Positions 11,387 through 22,219 of a stretch of 64,000 bases of DNA are shown here, piece after piece. This stretch comes from Rhizodiscina lignyota (lineage: Eukaryota > Ascomycota > Dothideomycetes > Aulographales > Rhizodiscinaceae). The stretch lies in NCBI GenBank assembly GCA_010015805.1, contig ML978121.1, positions 1,426,001-1,490,000 of the forward strand, written 5' to 3'. The notes beneath the pieces were generated by a model. It did not search any database. It was not told the DNA's origin and saw only the letters and a program-made list of their open reading frames with translations. How positions within the stretch are numbered: the first letter of the stretch is position 1; each line of letters starts with the position of its first letter. A program made the position numbers and the translations under genes.

Positions 11387-12082
11387 ATGACGAGGGCGGC
11401 AAATGGTGTTTCGAAGAGAAAGAGGCAAGAAATTGAGATTTCAGATACGGAATCGACGGAATTAGATCGTATCGAATGTTCCAGAAGCCACGACAAGCCA
11501 ATTACAACCCCCAGCGAGCTCACGGAACTTATCACAGCACTGAAAGATATCATTCTTCAGCAGGGCCAAATTATCAAGAAAATCCAGAACGACCTCGCCG
11601 ACGTGAAGACTCAGAATAGAGAGCTTAAAGAAGAGCTTAAATCTGTGTAAGCGAAACTCGACGCCTACTCCGTGTCCCCTCCTACCACACGATCGTGGGC
11701 CTCTGTGGCTGTAGGCTCAAATAGTCTACCCTCTCCCACCGACTCGACCTTCTCGCACTCAGTATTATCTGAGCGACGACCGCAAGACTCCTACTGTGTG
11801 AGAATCAGCACTAGGCCACCGACCACCGGAACGGAGGGCCCAACCTTTACTAGATATCTACCGGCCGAGACAGCGAGCGCCCAAATCCAGACGGCCTTAT
11901 CTAATGTCGAGCTAACTAAAGACACGAGAGTCACAGGAGTGGGAACGACAAAAACAGGATATGTCGTGCGTTTCCCCAACGAACAGTCCGCAAGACTTGC
12001 TCAAGAGAACCCTGAGTCACGTAACACGAATAACGTCGCGATTTATAGTAAAGGCTCGTCGTTTCCTTACGAAAGGTTATAG
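11387..12082 (+). pseudogene. Decayed LINE (Tad1-like) ORF1/gag-like fragment
   Basis: An 87-codon frame starting MTRAANGVSKRKRQE runs into a TAA at 11648-11650, then continues in the same frame with AKLDAYSVSPPTTRSWASVAV to a TAG at 12082. The order is coiled coil (LKDIILQQGQIIKKIQNDL), a Pro/Ser-rich RSWASVA motif, then a conserved segment. That order is typical of the gag-like ORF1 of Tad1-clade LINE retrotransposons of ascomycetes. A TAA where CAA is expected fits RIP-type C-to-T mutation. No reverse transcriptase is recognisable downstream, so the element is truncated as well as broken. Confidence 0.6.
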
Positions 12083-12327
12083 CTAGTATAACTTTCGAAG
12101 GTCGAAGGGAGAGGGACGCTTTTAAGGAGACAAAACGGCGAGGGTTAGTTATTAACTCGATCATATAACCGGTCGTCGGGTCGAGGGAGGTCGACAGCTA
12201 CTATACATACAGCTCGTAGCGAGGAGGAGGTGACTCGTATCGACTTTGACACTCAATTCGCGAGTAGAGCTTCTCGAGGTAGTTTAACGACTTGCCCGGG
12301 TCATATTGCTATCTAAGCCTAGCACGG
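12083..12327 (+). mobile_element. Degenerate continuation of the LINE remnant
   Basis: Very rich in CTA/TAG/TAT words with stops in all frames. Near 12290-12360 the translation shows traces of gag zinc-knuckle-like text (CPGHIA, then HGGDKIAKSCK) interrupted by stops. This fits RIP-decayed ORF1 sequence; the boundary is approximate. Confidence 0.4.
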
Positions 12328-12552
12328 GGGTGACAAAATAGCTAAGTCCTGTAAAGTTTAAACGTATTTGGCAAAAGCGAGGTTTCCTCTTCAACACCAG
12401 CGAGAGCATCTCTAAAAGGTCGATAAAATATATACTAGAGTTCGCTTATCTAACATACGCAGCTTTAGCGTGTATAACTTATATTAACTATCGAGGATAT
12501 ATATTCTCGTAGTTCTATATATTATAGCCATGACTCAACTATTTTGTCACCC
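12328..12552. mobile_element. MITE-like element with 14-bp perfect terminal inverted repeats
   Basis: GGGTGACAAAATAG at 12328-12341 is exactly inverted at 12539-12552. Similarity continues imperfectly on both sides of the core: inward CTAAGTC against TTGAGTC, outward CCTAGCA against CTAGGCA. The 225-bp body is AT-rich with no open frame. Size, non-coding content and inverted ends suggest a MITE, possibly of a Tc1/mariner-type parent, inserted in the LINE debris. A TA target duplication is possible if the repeats extend outward, but is not certain. Confidence 0.55.
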
Positions 12553-12976
12553 ACTTGCCTAGCTACATGTAGGATTGAGAAATTCTAAGTCATTAGGGCT
12601 GCACGGACCCTAGTCACGTGAGGGGCTATCACGCTACGGGCGCTCTCTAGCGCTGTGCCTAAAGAGCCGACTTTTACGGTATAGTAGCCTCTAATTGGCT
12701 AGGCGATACTCAGCCACTAAGGAACTGAGATTAGAGGCGTGCGGTTTTCACTTTTCTATGTACCTACAAGGTGAAGACTCCGCTGTTAATTGAATCGAAA
12801 CTCCGCCGCCAAGGAGAGGATCTTCGCGCTCTTCCGCCAGCAGGTTGGGTGTAATTTCCGCTCGCAGGCGGAGCCACGTGTTGACATGCGCCAAGACCCC
12901 GCAACCAGCCACAAGAACACCTTCGATAGCGCACCTTCCTTCCTTCACCTTTCCACAACAACCTCAACACTCCACC
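12553..12976. other. Repeat debris and promoter of the coiled-coil gene
   Basis: A perfect 9-bp inverted repeat, GCCTCTAAT (12687-12695) and ATTAGAGGC (12730-12738), surrounds an inner GGCT/AGCC pair and could form a hairpin or be another small transposon end. From about 12750 composition returns to that of the neighbouring gene, and this part likely carries its promoter and leader. Confidence 0.4.
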
Positions 12977-14491
12977 ATGGATAATAGTCTAGATCCTAAG
13001 ACTTCGCAGGAGTGGTACGAGGAAGTTGAGGCAAGAGAGAAGGAGATCACCGCTCTTCAAGCGGATAGAACCCGCCTGCAAGCCGAGCTTGCAGACACGA
13101 AGAGGACCCTCGGCAACAAGTCTGCTGAGCACGAAAAAGCCAGTGAGACCCTCACCGAACTGGCAAAGAAGCACGAGGACTTGGACTTGGACTGCGGCAA
13201 ATTGAGAGAAGAATTGTCCCTACGAGATGCCAAGATCGCAGGCCTCAATGGGCAGCTCACAGTGCTTTCGGACGACCTCGACCTTAGAAACCGCGCTTTC
13301 TACTCTGCCAAAGCCGAGCGAGCCCAGTTTGAGGAGAAATATGAAACGCTCAAGATTGAGCTCGCCACCAAAGAAGCGTATACCGCAAACCTTTCGGCTG
13401 AGATCGAGCAGATGGAACAGGCTCGGAGGGACTTGGATAGCGTGCAGTCGACCGTTCAAGATCTCATGCTAGAGATTGCCAACCGTGACGAGGAGATGAG
13501 CGACCTCAGGGACCGCGTGCAGTACTGCACTCACAACCATGGCGGCGTCCCAAGCGATGCAGACATCCCAGAAGCAGTCGGCCCACAAGTCGACGAACCA
13601 AGCGCAGTGATCACCAGCAAGCAAGAAACCCTCGGCGCAGAGCTGGCCAACAGCGGGCTTGAAGGCGAATCCGATTCCGACGATGAATTGCAGGATGTGC
13701 CCTCCCCAACCATCTTCCACAACCTCTACAAGGATGCCGACACGCAAACCGAGCCTCCCCTTGTGGCTGCTGTCCCGCAGCTATTGAAAGACGCCGACAC
13801 ACAAACCGACCCTCCCGTCGTGGCCGCCGTCCCTCAGTTCACAAAATCTGGCATCACCGGCACAGGCATCCAGCCTGTGGAGCGTCCGCCGAGGCGCGCC
13901 CCTAGGTTTGCGAAAGGCAGCATCATTGGGTCAGGAACCGAGTCCGTGGATACACCAGCAAGCCTCTTCCCTCAGTTCGCGGAATCCCCCATCAAGGAGA
14001 CACACATTGCGAATCCGAAGCGCCGCGGTAGAGCCGGCCCTCAGTTCACGAAATCAGATATCACCAGCACAGACATCGCGCCTGTAAGGCGTCAGCCTAG
14101 AGTCCTCCCTTACTTCCCGAGAGCCGCCACCCCTGAGGAAGACATCGTGCCTGTGGAACCCGTACCGGCCCCATTGAGCGCCACCCCCGAGGCAATCCAT
14201 ATCTCGCGGCAGTACAATGTCAAGTTGACCGTGTGGGCAGTGGTCTTTGGAATATTCGGTTTGCTGTTCGGTCTGTGGTTGGCAGGGTGGGGAGCGTTGG
14301 CACGCTACCGCGGTTTGCAGGAGCGAAACATGTGGATGGCTGCGAATGAGCAGGCGGTGATCCGCTACTGGTCAATTCAGAGCCAGTCCATGATGGCTGC
14401 TGGAGCCAGGAGCGTAATCGACCTATGGGTCTCGAGCGGGCTGGGCATTGTGGGAGAAGACCTGGCGGAAATGAGCGGGCTGTTGTTTTAG
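12977..14491 (+). CDS. Coiled-coil protein with degenerate repeats and a C-terminal membrane segment
   Basis: A 504-aa intronless protein; family not recognised. The ATG at 12977 lies in a strong CCACCATGG context. Residues about 10-215 form a long heptad-rich coiled coil. Residues about 245-410 hold degenerate repeats: KDADTQTEPPLVAAVPQ and KDADTQTDPPVVAAVPQ are nearly identical, followed by looser units beginning QFTKS or RFAKG. A single strongly hydrophobic helix (VWAVVFGIFGLLFGLWLAGW, about 418-437) is followed by about 65 residues. The arrangement suggests a cytosolic coiled-coil rod anchored to an internal membrane, such as a nuclear-envelope or tethering protein, but that is inference. 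It sits directly downstream of transposon debris, so it may be lineage-specific. Confidence 0.75.
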   Translation: MDNSLDPKTSQEWYEEVEAREKEITALQADRTRLQAELADTKRTLGNKSAEHEKASETLTELAKKHEDLDLDCGKLREELSLRDAKIAGLNGQLTVLSDDLDLRNRAFYSAKAERAQFEEKYETLKIELATKEAYTANLSAEIEQMEQARRDLDSVQSTVQDLMLEIANRDEEMSDLRDRVQYCTHNHGGVPSDADIPEAVGPQVDEPSAVITSKQETLGAELANSGLEGESDSDDELQDVPSPTIFHNLYKDADTQTEPPLVAAVPQLLKDADTQTDPPVVAAVPQFTKSGITGTGIQPVERPPRRAPRFAKGSIIGSGTESVDTPASLFPQFAESPIKETHIANPKRRGRAGPQFTKSDITSTDIAPVRRQPRVLPYFPRAATPEEDIVPVEPVPAPLSATPEAIHISRQYNVKLTVWAVVFGIFGLLFGLWLAGWGALARYRGLQERNMWMAANEQAVIRYWSIQSQSMMAAGARSVIDLWVSSGLGIVGEDLAEMSGLLF

Positions 14492-15149
14492 CTTTTCTTC
14501 TTCTCTTTCTTCTTTCTTCTTTCTCTTTTTTGTAGCTAGCGGAGCCTCTGATACCGCTTCTGAAGCGGCTAGAAAGTTCGGCCTACGCCGGTCGGTCGAT
14601 CGTCCCTTCCTTTTTGGAAGGCGAAGGTCCCGCTGGTGGCAGCCGGAGGAGTACGGCCGAGGCGGGAGCAGTGTCGGAGGCTCGGTTGGCAAGCATGCAC
14701 TGGCGTTGGCGTTTTTCGGTTGTATCTACATTTGCATAAGATACCCAGCATGGCGGCGATGGCTTGGCGCCGCTCAGGCTTTTATGAATGGAATTCAGCG
14801 CTGGGCGCTTGTCAACTGAACTTGTTTGCTCCACTGTAACCGCTGTGCTGAATGTCCCGACTCGAACTACGGCGATACTTGATTGCTCGACAGAGGAAGA
14901 GAGACAGACTCAAACCCCAAGCGGATTGGATGTTCGACAAATGTGCGAATTCTCCAAGTCCTTCCTACTCAGGTCATGCTGGCCTATCGACCGAGGAACC
15001 TCTATTTGAGTACATTATGGATTTCACTCATACGGCTTGCGCGGACTAACGAACATCTACGCTATTCTAACGTGCGTGAGCTTGGAGGGAAGAGATCTAC
15101 AGCATGTAGAGCATTTGGCTCTTGCAGGAGAAGTATGGCATTCAAGCAA
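14492..15149. other. Gene-free region with pyrimidine tract
   Basis: Begins with a TTC/TTTC-rich pyrimidine tract (about 14491-14530) that is probably the 3' end of the coiled-coil transcript. No supported gene follows. Confidence 0.4.
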
Positions 15150-15875
15150 TCCGCATGCCAAGTGGGCCAGAAATGGTCACCGAGGGTCCTGAGATGGATG
15201 GGAGCAAGAGCAAGAGCAAGGGACTCAGGCTGACGACTCTGGCTCAGACTACACCTTTGTTGATGAAGAAGACGAGGCTTGGGAAGACGACTTGTTCAGG
15301 ACGTCGAAGAAGAACTTAACGAACCAGGCTACTCGCCAAACAAGCGGGACTCACCTCACCCTGTCCTCGAAAACCTCACCACACTAGACGTAGGCACCGA
15401 CAGCAAAGGCAAGAGCCCACTCTGTGAAACGCTGATAGCTACGACAACATTTCCACAACATCCTGGGAGCTATAAAGCAGCAGCCTCACGCGCCTTTCGC
15501 AGTCTCTTTAAGGGCGTCAATCTCGAATGGCTTGCAAGCGAGCTTGTTGATGCTATCACCGAGGATGCCGCATCTATTCTGGGCCAGGACAGTACTCAAG
15601 ACTCATCAACCGGGCAAGTGCATCGCGCATCGGCCGAACGAGTAGCCAATGTGAAGAGAGGGGCACGCTCACACTCACGCTCACGCTCACCTTTCCGTGC
15701 ACCGTCTTCAAAGCGTCACCGTTCGCAGTTGTTTGAGGCAGTCCAGGCGTGGTTCAATCATGGCACACTTCAAGAGGCGTTCACTGATGAGGCAATTCGG
15801 AAATTGCGTTCGCGATACGCGGCACGATCCCAAGCTCGGAGAACGGTATTCCTCTCCGCGAGCTCACCTGCGTGA
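15150..15875 (+). pseudogene. Frameshifted copy A of a dispersed gene family with an RS-type basic motif
   Basis: No single frame reads through. One frame gives an acidic stretch SDYTFVDEEDEAWEDDLF (about 15244-15297). A different frame carries QDVEEELNEPGYSPNK and continues to 15875 with a conserved block (LDVGTDSKGKSPLCE, then YKAAASRAFRSLFKGVNLEW), followed by SRSRSPFRAPSSKRHRSQLF and GTLQEAF. The frame change near 15297 has no splice signal, and the second frame has no ATG, so this looks like a broken gene. The same blocks recur at 23646-23860 and 26009-26220. Function is unknown; the Arg-Ser/Lys-Arg motif suggests a nuclear protein. Confidence 0.5.
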
Positions 15876-17156
15876 ACAAATCTGTAGATTTGCGGAAGTC
15901 AGAGCAAGCAGTACGAATGAACTTCGTATATGATCAAGGAGATCCTCAGTCGATAGCCCGGGTGGATTTGTGTAGAGGACAGAGGGTAAGTATGGGCTGC
16001 AACAAGCTCGTACGCCTTGCCTGGAGCAGGAGACCGAGGCACTATGGCTGCTTGTTGACGCGTAGAGCAGGAGCAGAAGACATGCACGTGGAAATGGACG
16101 CCAAGGTGGAAGAGTAGTACACTTTTCCCTAATCTCACCACCTAATTAACTGGGTAGATCTCCCTAGGTCAGCGCAAGCCGGGTGAGTCGATCCCGTGTA
16201 CATTCAACAGATCATCCAGCAATGCCCGCACTTGATCTGCGACGAAGACTCAATCCATCATGGCTGTAACGAAAGGAGTGAAATGTCATTTCGAGCTGAG
16301 TCCCCCTTGGCCATGCATTGAAAAGCAATCTGTCCCTCCATGTCGTGATTTTAGATCGTCAATTAGATACATAAGCTTTGGCAGAACGAGAACGAGGAAA
16401 GAGAAAATGACACGCCTGGGGTTCACGGAAAACCGGTGGAGTGGCGTTTCCCTTGCTGGATGGTGTGGTCCCTGTCCACAACGGAAGAACCAGGTTCGGT
16501 GGATGAATGGATTGCAGAGCAGTGACACACTGCTAACAGCAGCCATGCCATTGAGTGATATCGAAAGAAACTGCAAATGGAAGGCCCTTCCCGTGAGGTA
16601 ATGGACCAGACCACTGTTCCGTGGAAAAACTGCCGCGCAAGCCTCTGTATATTGCTGCCCATGAAACAAGACCTTCCGCTATGGGAGAAATTGCTGGAAA
16701 CTGGAAGGAAGCTTGACGCAAGCGCTCTAACAGAAAATCCGGATGCCGCGTCCCATTTCGTAAGGAAGCCGCGTTGGTACTCCAAGTCGGGCAGCGTTGC
16801 TCCCGTCAATCCTCATTCGCCTCGGAAATGATCTCCTCAAACCCCGAAAAACGCCGCTGAGAAAAAGACAGAAACGAAAAAGCAAACTCCCGGGGTATTG
16901 CGCACGTGGCGTAAACCGTCCGAAAAGCAGAGACATGACAAGAAAAAGAACCCCTGGCGATGCGCGTTCAATCCGGCTTCCAATGGACTTCAGGTGTGTG
17001 ACTTGTGAGAGAAGAGAAGTCAATGACATCCAAGTGGCTTTGAGAGGAAGTCCATGGCAGGAGTATAAACGGCAGGTATGAAAAGGATCCACATCCAGGC
17101 TCCAGGCGCGGGTTGCGCATGCGAAATGAATAGAAACATTGCTCTCCACCTCTGTA
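15876..17156. other. Gene-free region downstream of the RfeG-like gene
   Basis: No supported coding frame; the 16286-16809 minus-strand frames have no domain and no plausible start. The right part should include the 3' untranslated region of the RfeG-like gene. Confidence 0.4.
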
Positions 17157-18525
17157 TTATCGTCTTCGATGATGGCCGCTGCTTTCGTGGCGGCGGCTCC
17201 CTTTACTCGAGCTCTGTTCGGGCGCTTGAACTAGGAGAAGGCAGTTGTGTCAGTCGTTCCACTTTCCTCAACACACAACCACCGCAAGCACGGGATGGAG
17301 AAAGAGGTAAACAGAACAATGGTAGCAATCTCACCTCGACCGTACTGCTGCTCATAGTACGCCGCGGTCGTCGTACTGCATGGAGGGTGGCTTAGCATCG
17401 TCCAACCAAATATCCAAATGATTACGCGAGGGCGTGTTGAGATACCTTGATCCTGCCGGCTGGGCCTGGCCACTTTGATACACGTTTTCCCTGCTTGTAG
17501 TTGCTGTTCCTGCTGGATATCCATAACCAGGCTGGGCTTGGCCTTGAGTGGTCCTATATGCAGCATATGGATCTGCAGCAGTCCTTGTCCCTGGTGGTGC
17601 ATATCCCTCATAAGCCACGGTGCGTGGCTGGCTTGATTGATCATACGACTGCGGAGTGGTAGAAGTCACATATCCACTTCCTTGAGCGGGTGCAGGATAT
17701 CCGGGAGAAGCAGAGCTGTAGCTGCTCGCTTGGGTGGAAGCACTGTAATTAGAGGCACTACTGTATGCAGACGGGGTTGGAGCATGAATGTTTGAATAAG
17801 CACTTGCTGGAGACTGGTACGAGGCCTCCTGATATCCGGCGGGTTGAGACTGATATGTGGCTCCAGTGGACTGTGGATATCCGGCAGATACAGCGTATGC
17901 TGCGTGGGCTTGGGAGGGATAACCCGCGGTCTCTCTTACCGGTGCTGCCCCGTAGGGATCTCTTTGAGGGGCAGGTGCACCATAATGGGACTCCACTGGG
18001 GCGGGAGTAACGCTAGGCCCATAGTATTGCCTGGACTGATGGGTCTGCGAATCCAAATACGCTGGTGCTGCTGCGGCCAAGTCAGGATATCTGGCTCCTT
18101 TTAAGTCTCGCGTGATGTGCGGACTACCTCCTCTGGTTGAATGACCCTGCTGCTCAGCGCGCCATCGCAGTGAGTCCTGCTTCAAATCCGTCACCATTTC
18201 CTGTTGTCCGCAAAATCGACCGTTAGCACTCGACGCAACGAGGAGGGAGGCAGCTCGCGGGAGGGAGTATGTACCGAAGTCAGATTGCGATACGCCGTAA
18301 TCCAGTAGCCCTCGGCGCCCTGGAGTTGATTAGCCACCCGTCTACGAACGGCGGACGCTTTGTTGGGGCGCCTACATTCTGTGTGCCTGGTCGAACGAGA
18401 GCATCGCGGCCGAGATAGCGCTGTATGTCTGCAGTGATGACCTCTCTCGCAATACCGTCACCAGGCTGAAACCATTTGTTCATTCGCTCGCGCGTATGCA
18501 TGCTGCTGGAAGGCATCTTTGACAT
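17157..18525 (-). CDS. rfeG: RfeG-like regulator with Ser/Tyr/Gln-rich low-complexity tail
   Basis: Five exons on the minus strand: 18525-18376, 18319-18275, 18200-17446, 17375-17335 and 17230-17157, totalling 1065 nt (354 aa). Introns of 56, 74, 70 and 104 nt have clear donors, and three show good branch sites (GCTAATC, GCTAACG, GCTAAGC). The N-terminal block (WFQPGDGIAREVITADIQRY, LGRDALVRPG, then YWITAYRNLTS and DLKQDSLRW) matches what I know as fungal transcription factor RfeG. The rest is low complexity, rich in Tyr, Ser, Ala, Gln and Pro with SYSSASPGYP-like repeats, resembling prion-like domains. Without the last two introns the frame would stop at 17352; I prefer the spliced model because its frame closes exactly and it ends in a basic SGHHRRR tail. 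DNA binding is not demonstrated by anything visible. Confidence 0.75.
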
Positions 18526-21502
18526 GAGAAATGAAAGGAAAAGGCGCGCGTCAGTGGATGACCGCGGTGGAATAGAAATCCTGCAGCGGCTGGTAACAGA
18601 ACAGAACAGGTATGTGAAGATTTCTTCAGCGATCGTCGTCAGTCAGCCAAGTGTGACCTGGCCGCTGGGAGCCTGGAGCGGTTTGCGTGCAAGGCCGGTG
18701 GCTTGTAGAAGCGAAGGAGAAGGGTGTAGCGAATCGAGCCGGTCACAGGCGTGTGCGGGGGGTATATGCAGTTAAGCCACGGCCTGCCTTCCCAATCAAC
18801 AGCGCGACCCGGCCCGCTTTTCCTGGTGGCGGCGCTGGCGCGGCTCAGGAGGTTTGCGTGCGTAGAGAGCGATTCCGCGTCGCGCACAGGGCGTGAGTGT
18901 CGATCCGGGGAGGGGCAGATGGGAAACAGGTGGTGGTGATGGGCGAGGATGGGATTTCTAGCTTTTCACCTGCGAAAAGGGCCGACGAGAGAGCGCGCAG
19001 AGTGCGGCTCAAAGATACTTTGACCTAAGTAGGAGGAAGTCAGCGGGCTCAGCGGCCGCGCGCCATTGGCCGTCCGCTCTTCAGTCAGCTGCACGCCAGT
19101 CTGGCAGGGCTGCGACGCGCCATCGGGCAGCGACTGGCCTGGCCTCGCCGCTGCTGCTCTTGCCTCTTTCGCCCGTCGCACTGCGCGTCAACAGCGCGAA
19201 TATAAAGCCAGCGCAATTCGCACGAGCCAGCGCGACGAGAGCAGGCGGGCGAGCAGATGCGTGAGACGCTGGATGCGCAGTGGGATTGGCAGGCACGCGA
19301 CGCCCGCAAAACATTTCCATAGGGGACCGAGCGTCTTGGGCATCACCACCACGGCACCAACGACTTCGGCCCAAGCTTCACCCTAAACTCTCGACATCTC
19401 CGATTCCAGCTCTCCTTACTCCTGCCCGCGCCGTCGATGACTACTAAAGTGGAGCATTGCAACTCGAAATCACGCTTAAGCGCCGCCGGCGCTGCCCTTC
19501 CACCCAAGCTCGTTCCATATCCCGTTTGGTCGCCAGCCGCGCTCACGCAGTGCCACACTCAATCAGCTTTGCCATCCCGCCCGCCGCAGAAAGCCATTTA
19601 TCACGTCCAGCGTCATTGCGACAATCCTTTCCTCCTTGTCCCTCTTTGCCAGTCAGCTCCGCTACCTCTCCCAACGGCAACAACAGACTTGACTCGAGTC
19701 CATTTGCCGCCGTCAGGGTGAATCCCTGAGACTGCTGCAGTGTCTGCCCAATGGAGCCGACATGTGACTTCAGTCTCCAGCGTATTTGCGAGTCGCGGAT
19801 GAATTGGAAGCAAAGCCGTACCGTCCCGTTCAGGCAAAAACGGATGCCCCATAGAATGGAGCTGTTCACGTCCCATTCTGAAACATTCTGGACTTTGTCC
19901 GCTTGCCTTCCGCTCTATCAGACCATTTATTTTCCACCGGTATCAGCTTATCGCGGCCCGGCCGAGACTGCCTTGCACTCTCAACTCAACTTCAGTCCTT
20001 GTCCCTGTCCTATCATCTAAGTACTTTTTCCGGCATCACCAGAAGTATCCATTGTCCGGTGAACTCGCACTAAATATACTGTATCTCGCCGCTAACATCA
20101 TCTTATGTCCCTTGTCATTCTATGAAGAGTGTCGATTCCTCGCCCGAAAAGGATATTCGTCACGCATCGCGCTTGCGTCAACTTGTATCATATCCGTCAC
20201 CTCAGACATCTGCTGTCCGTCACCTGGTAAATGACAATCGTTACATCGCATCCTACAATATCCCTCAGAGCTCCTGCATATCTCACAACTCCAGCATTAT
20301 CGTCAAGAACATTCTTGCGGCCCGTTTAAGCAAGACTTACATTGCATGCTCTCAGTGAGTGGCCGACCATGTCTACGGAACCTTCTTGTACAAATGGCGT
20401 ATCTGAGCGGCGCGATCTGTCAATGCATAGCAATACCTCATCTTGATTCTTTGTCTTGCTCGCCAGACCACAACGAATGAGCAGTTGCCACACTTGTGCT
20501 CACTGCACGCATGGTTGCACGATCTTCGATCTTCCAAAGCGCCCGCGAAGTGTCTTGAACGCTGCGAATGGCCTCTCCCCGTCGTGATAGCCTTCTTTAT
20601 GCTTATGGCTTACGAAGCATGGCGTCTTCTCCGCGAAGTGCCTTCATTGAATAGCTATTTCGACAGATCTCTTCACTCGCATGGCTTTCCTCGCATGGCT
20701 TCCCTCACATGGCTTCATTAAGCGGGACTGCCGTTGTTGTGCTATGTTTTGTCGTTGAAGATGTACTTGGAGACAGTCTCTTCCGCCGGACGCTAGTTTT
20801 GATATTGTAACCACGGCGTTGGGCCATAACTGTCGTGAAGGCAACATCAACTTACGTTTGAGGTCGTGCAGCATGCGTCTCTCTGGTTTTCTAGCCGGAG
20901 CATATCCGCTTGCAGGATACGTAGAAGGAGATCGAATAGCATTGTCCCTTCGTTTGTAGAATGGTGTTATATTTGTACAACGTAACTTCGAACACAATAC
21001 GCAACTGGTGGAAGAACGTGGAGCGAGTGGGATGGGTGAGGTCTCGATCGTGGCGCTACACTAGTGGCTGGACTCCGCGTGCCATGGAACGCATCGATAA
21101 TGCATCGATCCTCCACAGTTCCACTGCATACCGGCGAAAGCAGATGCCCGACTTTGCATATCGATACTGCGGCTTCGCATGTATTGCATAAGTCAATCAC
21201 ACATTGTCTTAAATGGTTATCGTTTCCGAAAATTCTCGAGCAGGAGCGCAGACGTTCACATAGAAGGATTTTGGTCAAGACACTAGTGTGCTTGTATTGT
21301 TTTTTGTTTTTTTTGGTAAGAAGGAATGTACAGCGCTGCAATTCAAATGATAAATCAAAAAGGTGGTATATTCCCAAACACCAGTCGCTAATGCATCAAG
21401 AAGAATGACCAGGCCTAATAAATACAATAAAATCCAAATGGCTCGCTATGCAATGAAAACCAAATCCTCTTCAGCTCATGTATTGCCCTTCATCCCAGCG
21501 AT
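18526..21502. other. 3-kb gene-free region upstream of the RfeG-like gene
   Basis: GC-rich to about 19.4 kb, with CCAAT-box-like ATTGG at about 19058, then lower GC. Many short frames occur on both strands, none with a recognisable domain or convincing start. It is long enough for an extended promoter, a long leader or a non-coding transcript. A 14-bp tandem repeat lies at 20676-20717. The right end is the 3' flank of the secreted-protein gene. Confidence 0.45.
20676..20717. repeat. Tandem repeat, three 14-bp units
   Basis: Three consecutive units of CTCGCATGGCTTTC, CTCGCATGGCTTCC and CTCACATGGCTTCA. No function is evident. Confidence 0.8.
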
Positions 21503-22219
21503 TTACGCAACCGTGCAAGTGATGGCCTTGATGTCCACAGGCTTCTTGAAGGTCGCGTCCTTGCCGACGGAGAAGGCACCGAGCTTCGCGTTCTTGTTGC
21601 CGAGCGCCTCGCAGTTGACGGCCTCGTGCGTGTGGACGATGGAGACGGAGAGGGCGTCCTGGCCCTCGAGGGGCGCAGTGAGCGCGTGGGGCTTGCCGTC
21701 GGCGACGATGTCGCCCTGGGTCGCGAGCTCATCGAGACCGTCGATCTGGATGGTCACGGGGAAGACGTCGGAGCCGCTGCCGCTGCCGGAGCCCAGCTTG
21801 CCGCAGGTGGATGCGAAGAGGGCGGTCGTGTCGCAGCAGACGGAGCCGATGGCGACGGCGGCGGATGCGTTGGAGTCGACCTCGCCGTCAGAGGCGTCGG
21901 TGAAGCTGGCGGTGGTCGTGGAGTCGAAGGTGCTGCCGAGCTTGGTGGCTCCCTTGGCGTCAGAGAAGGCCTGGCAGGTGAATCCACTGTCGACTACGAG
22001 GGCGTTGACGGCGCTGCCGAGGCCGATTCCGTTCGTTTGCGTGGTTTGAAGCTTTCCATTGGATACGATGGTCTGCTGAATGGACTCGTCACCATCTCCC
22101 GTCTTCTCCTGAATGTTGATCGTCGTGGAGGCGGCTCTGGGAACGGCAGCTGGGGCAGCGAATGTGAAGGTGGAAGCGAGGAGGATGGTGGTGATAGCGG
22201 TGGCGATGGAGTACTGCAT
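21503..22219 (-). CDS. Small secreted cysteine-containing protein
   Basis: A 238-aa single-exon protein. Residues 1-21 form a clear signal peptide (hydrophobic ATAITTILLASTFTFA, then APAAVPRA), so it should be secreted. The mature part is Thr/Ser/Ala/Gly-rich, contains six cysteines including a CC pair (GSVCCDTT), and has a short GSGSGSGS linker near residue 148. There is no membrane segment and no GPI-type tail. I recognise no catalytic domain. The profile (secreted, under 300 aa, cysteine-containing) fits a cell-wall protein or candidate effector, but nothing proves either. The coding strand is strongly G+C-rich at third positions, which produces long open antisense frames. The divergent flanks are repeat-rich and gene-poor. 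Confidence 0.82.
   Translation of the reverse strand: MQYSIATAITTILLASTFTFAAPAAVPRAASTTINIQEKTGDGDESIQQTIVSNGKLQTTQTNGIGLGSAVNALVVDSGFTCQAFSDAKGATKLGSTFDSTTTASFTDASDGEVDSNASAAVAIGSVCCDTTALFASTCGKLGSGSGSGSDVFPVTIQIDGLDELATQGDIVADGKPHALTAPLEGQDALSVSIVHTHEAVNCEALGNKNAKLGAFSVGKDATFKKPVDIKAITCTVA

Noticed and set aside
16286-16809. Overlapping minus-strand frames of about 128 codons
   Set aside because: No domain, no splice support and composition unlike neighbouring genes.
17352-18197. RfeG-like gene as a single exon
   Set aside because: The conserved N-terminal domain is encoded in two upstream exons joined by clear introns, and the 3' end is better explained by two more introns.
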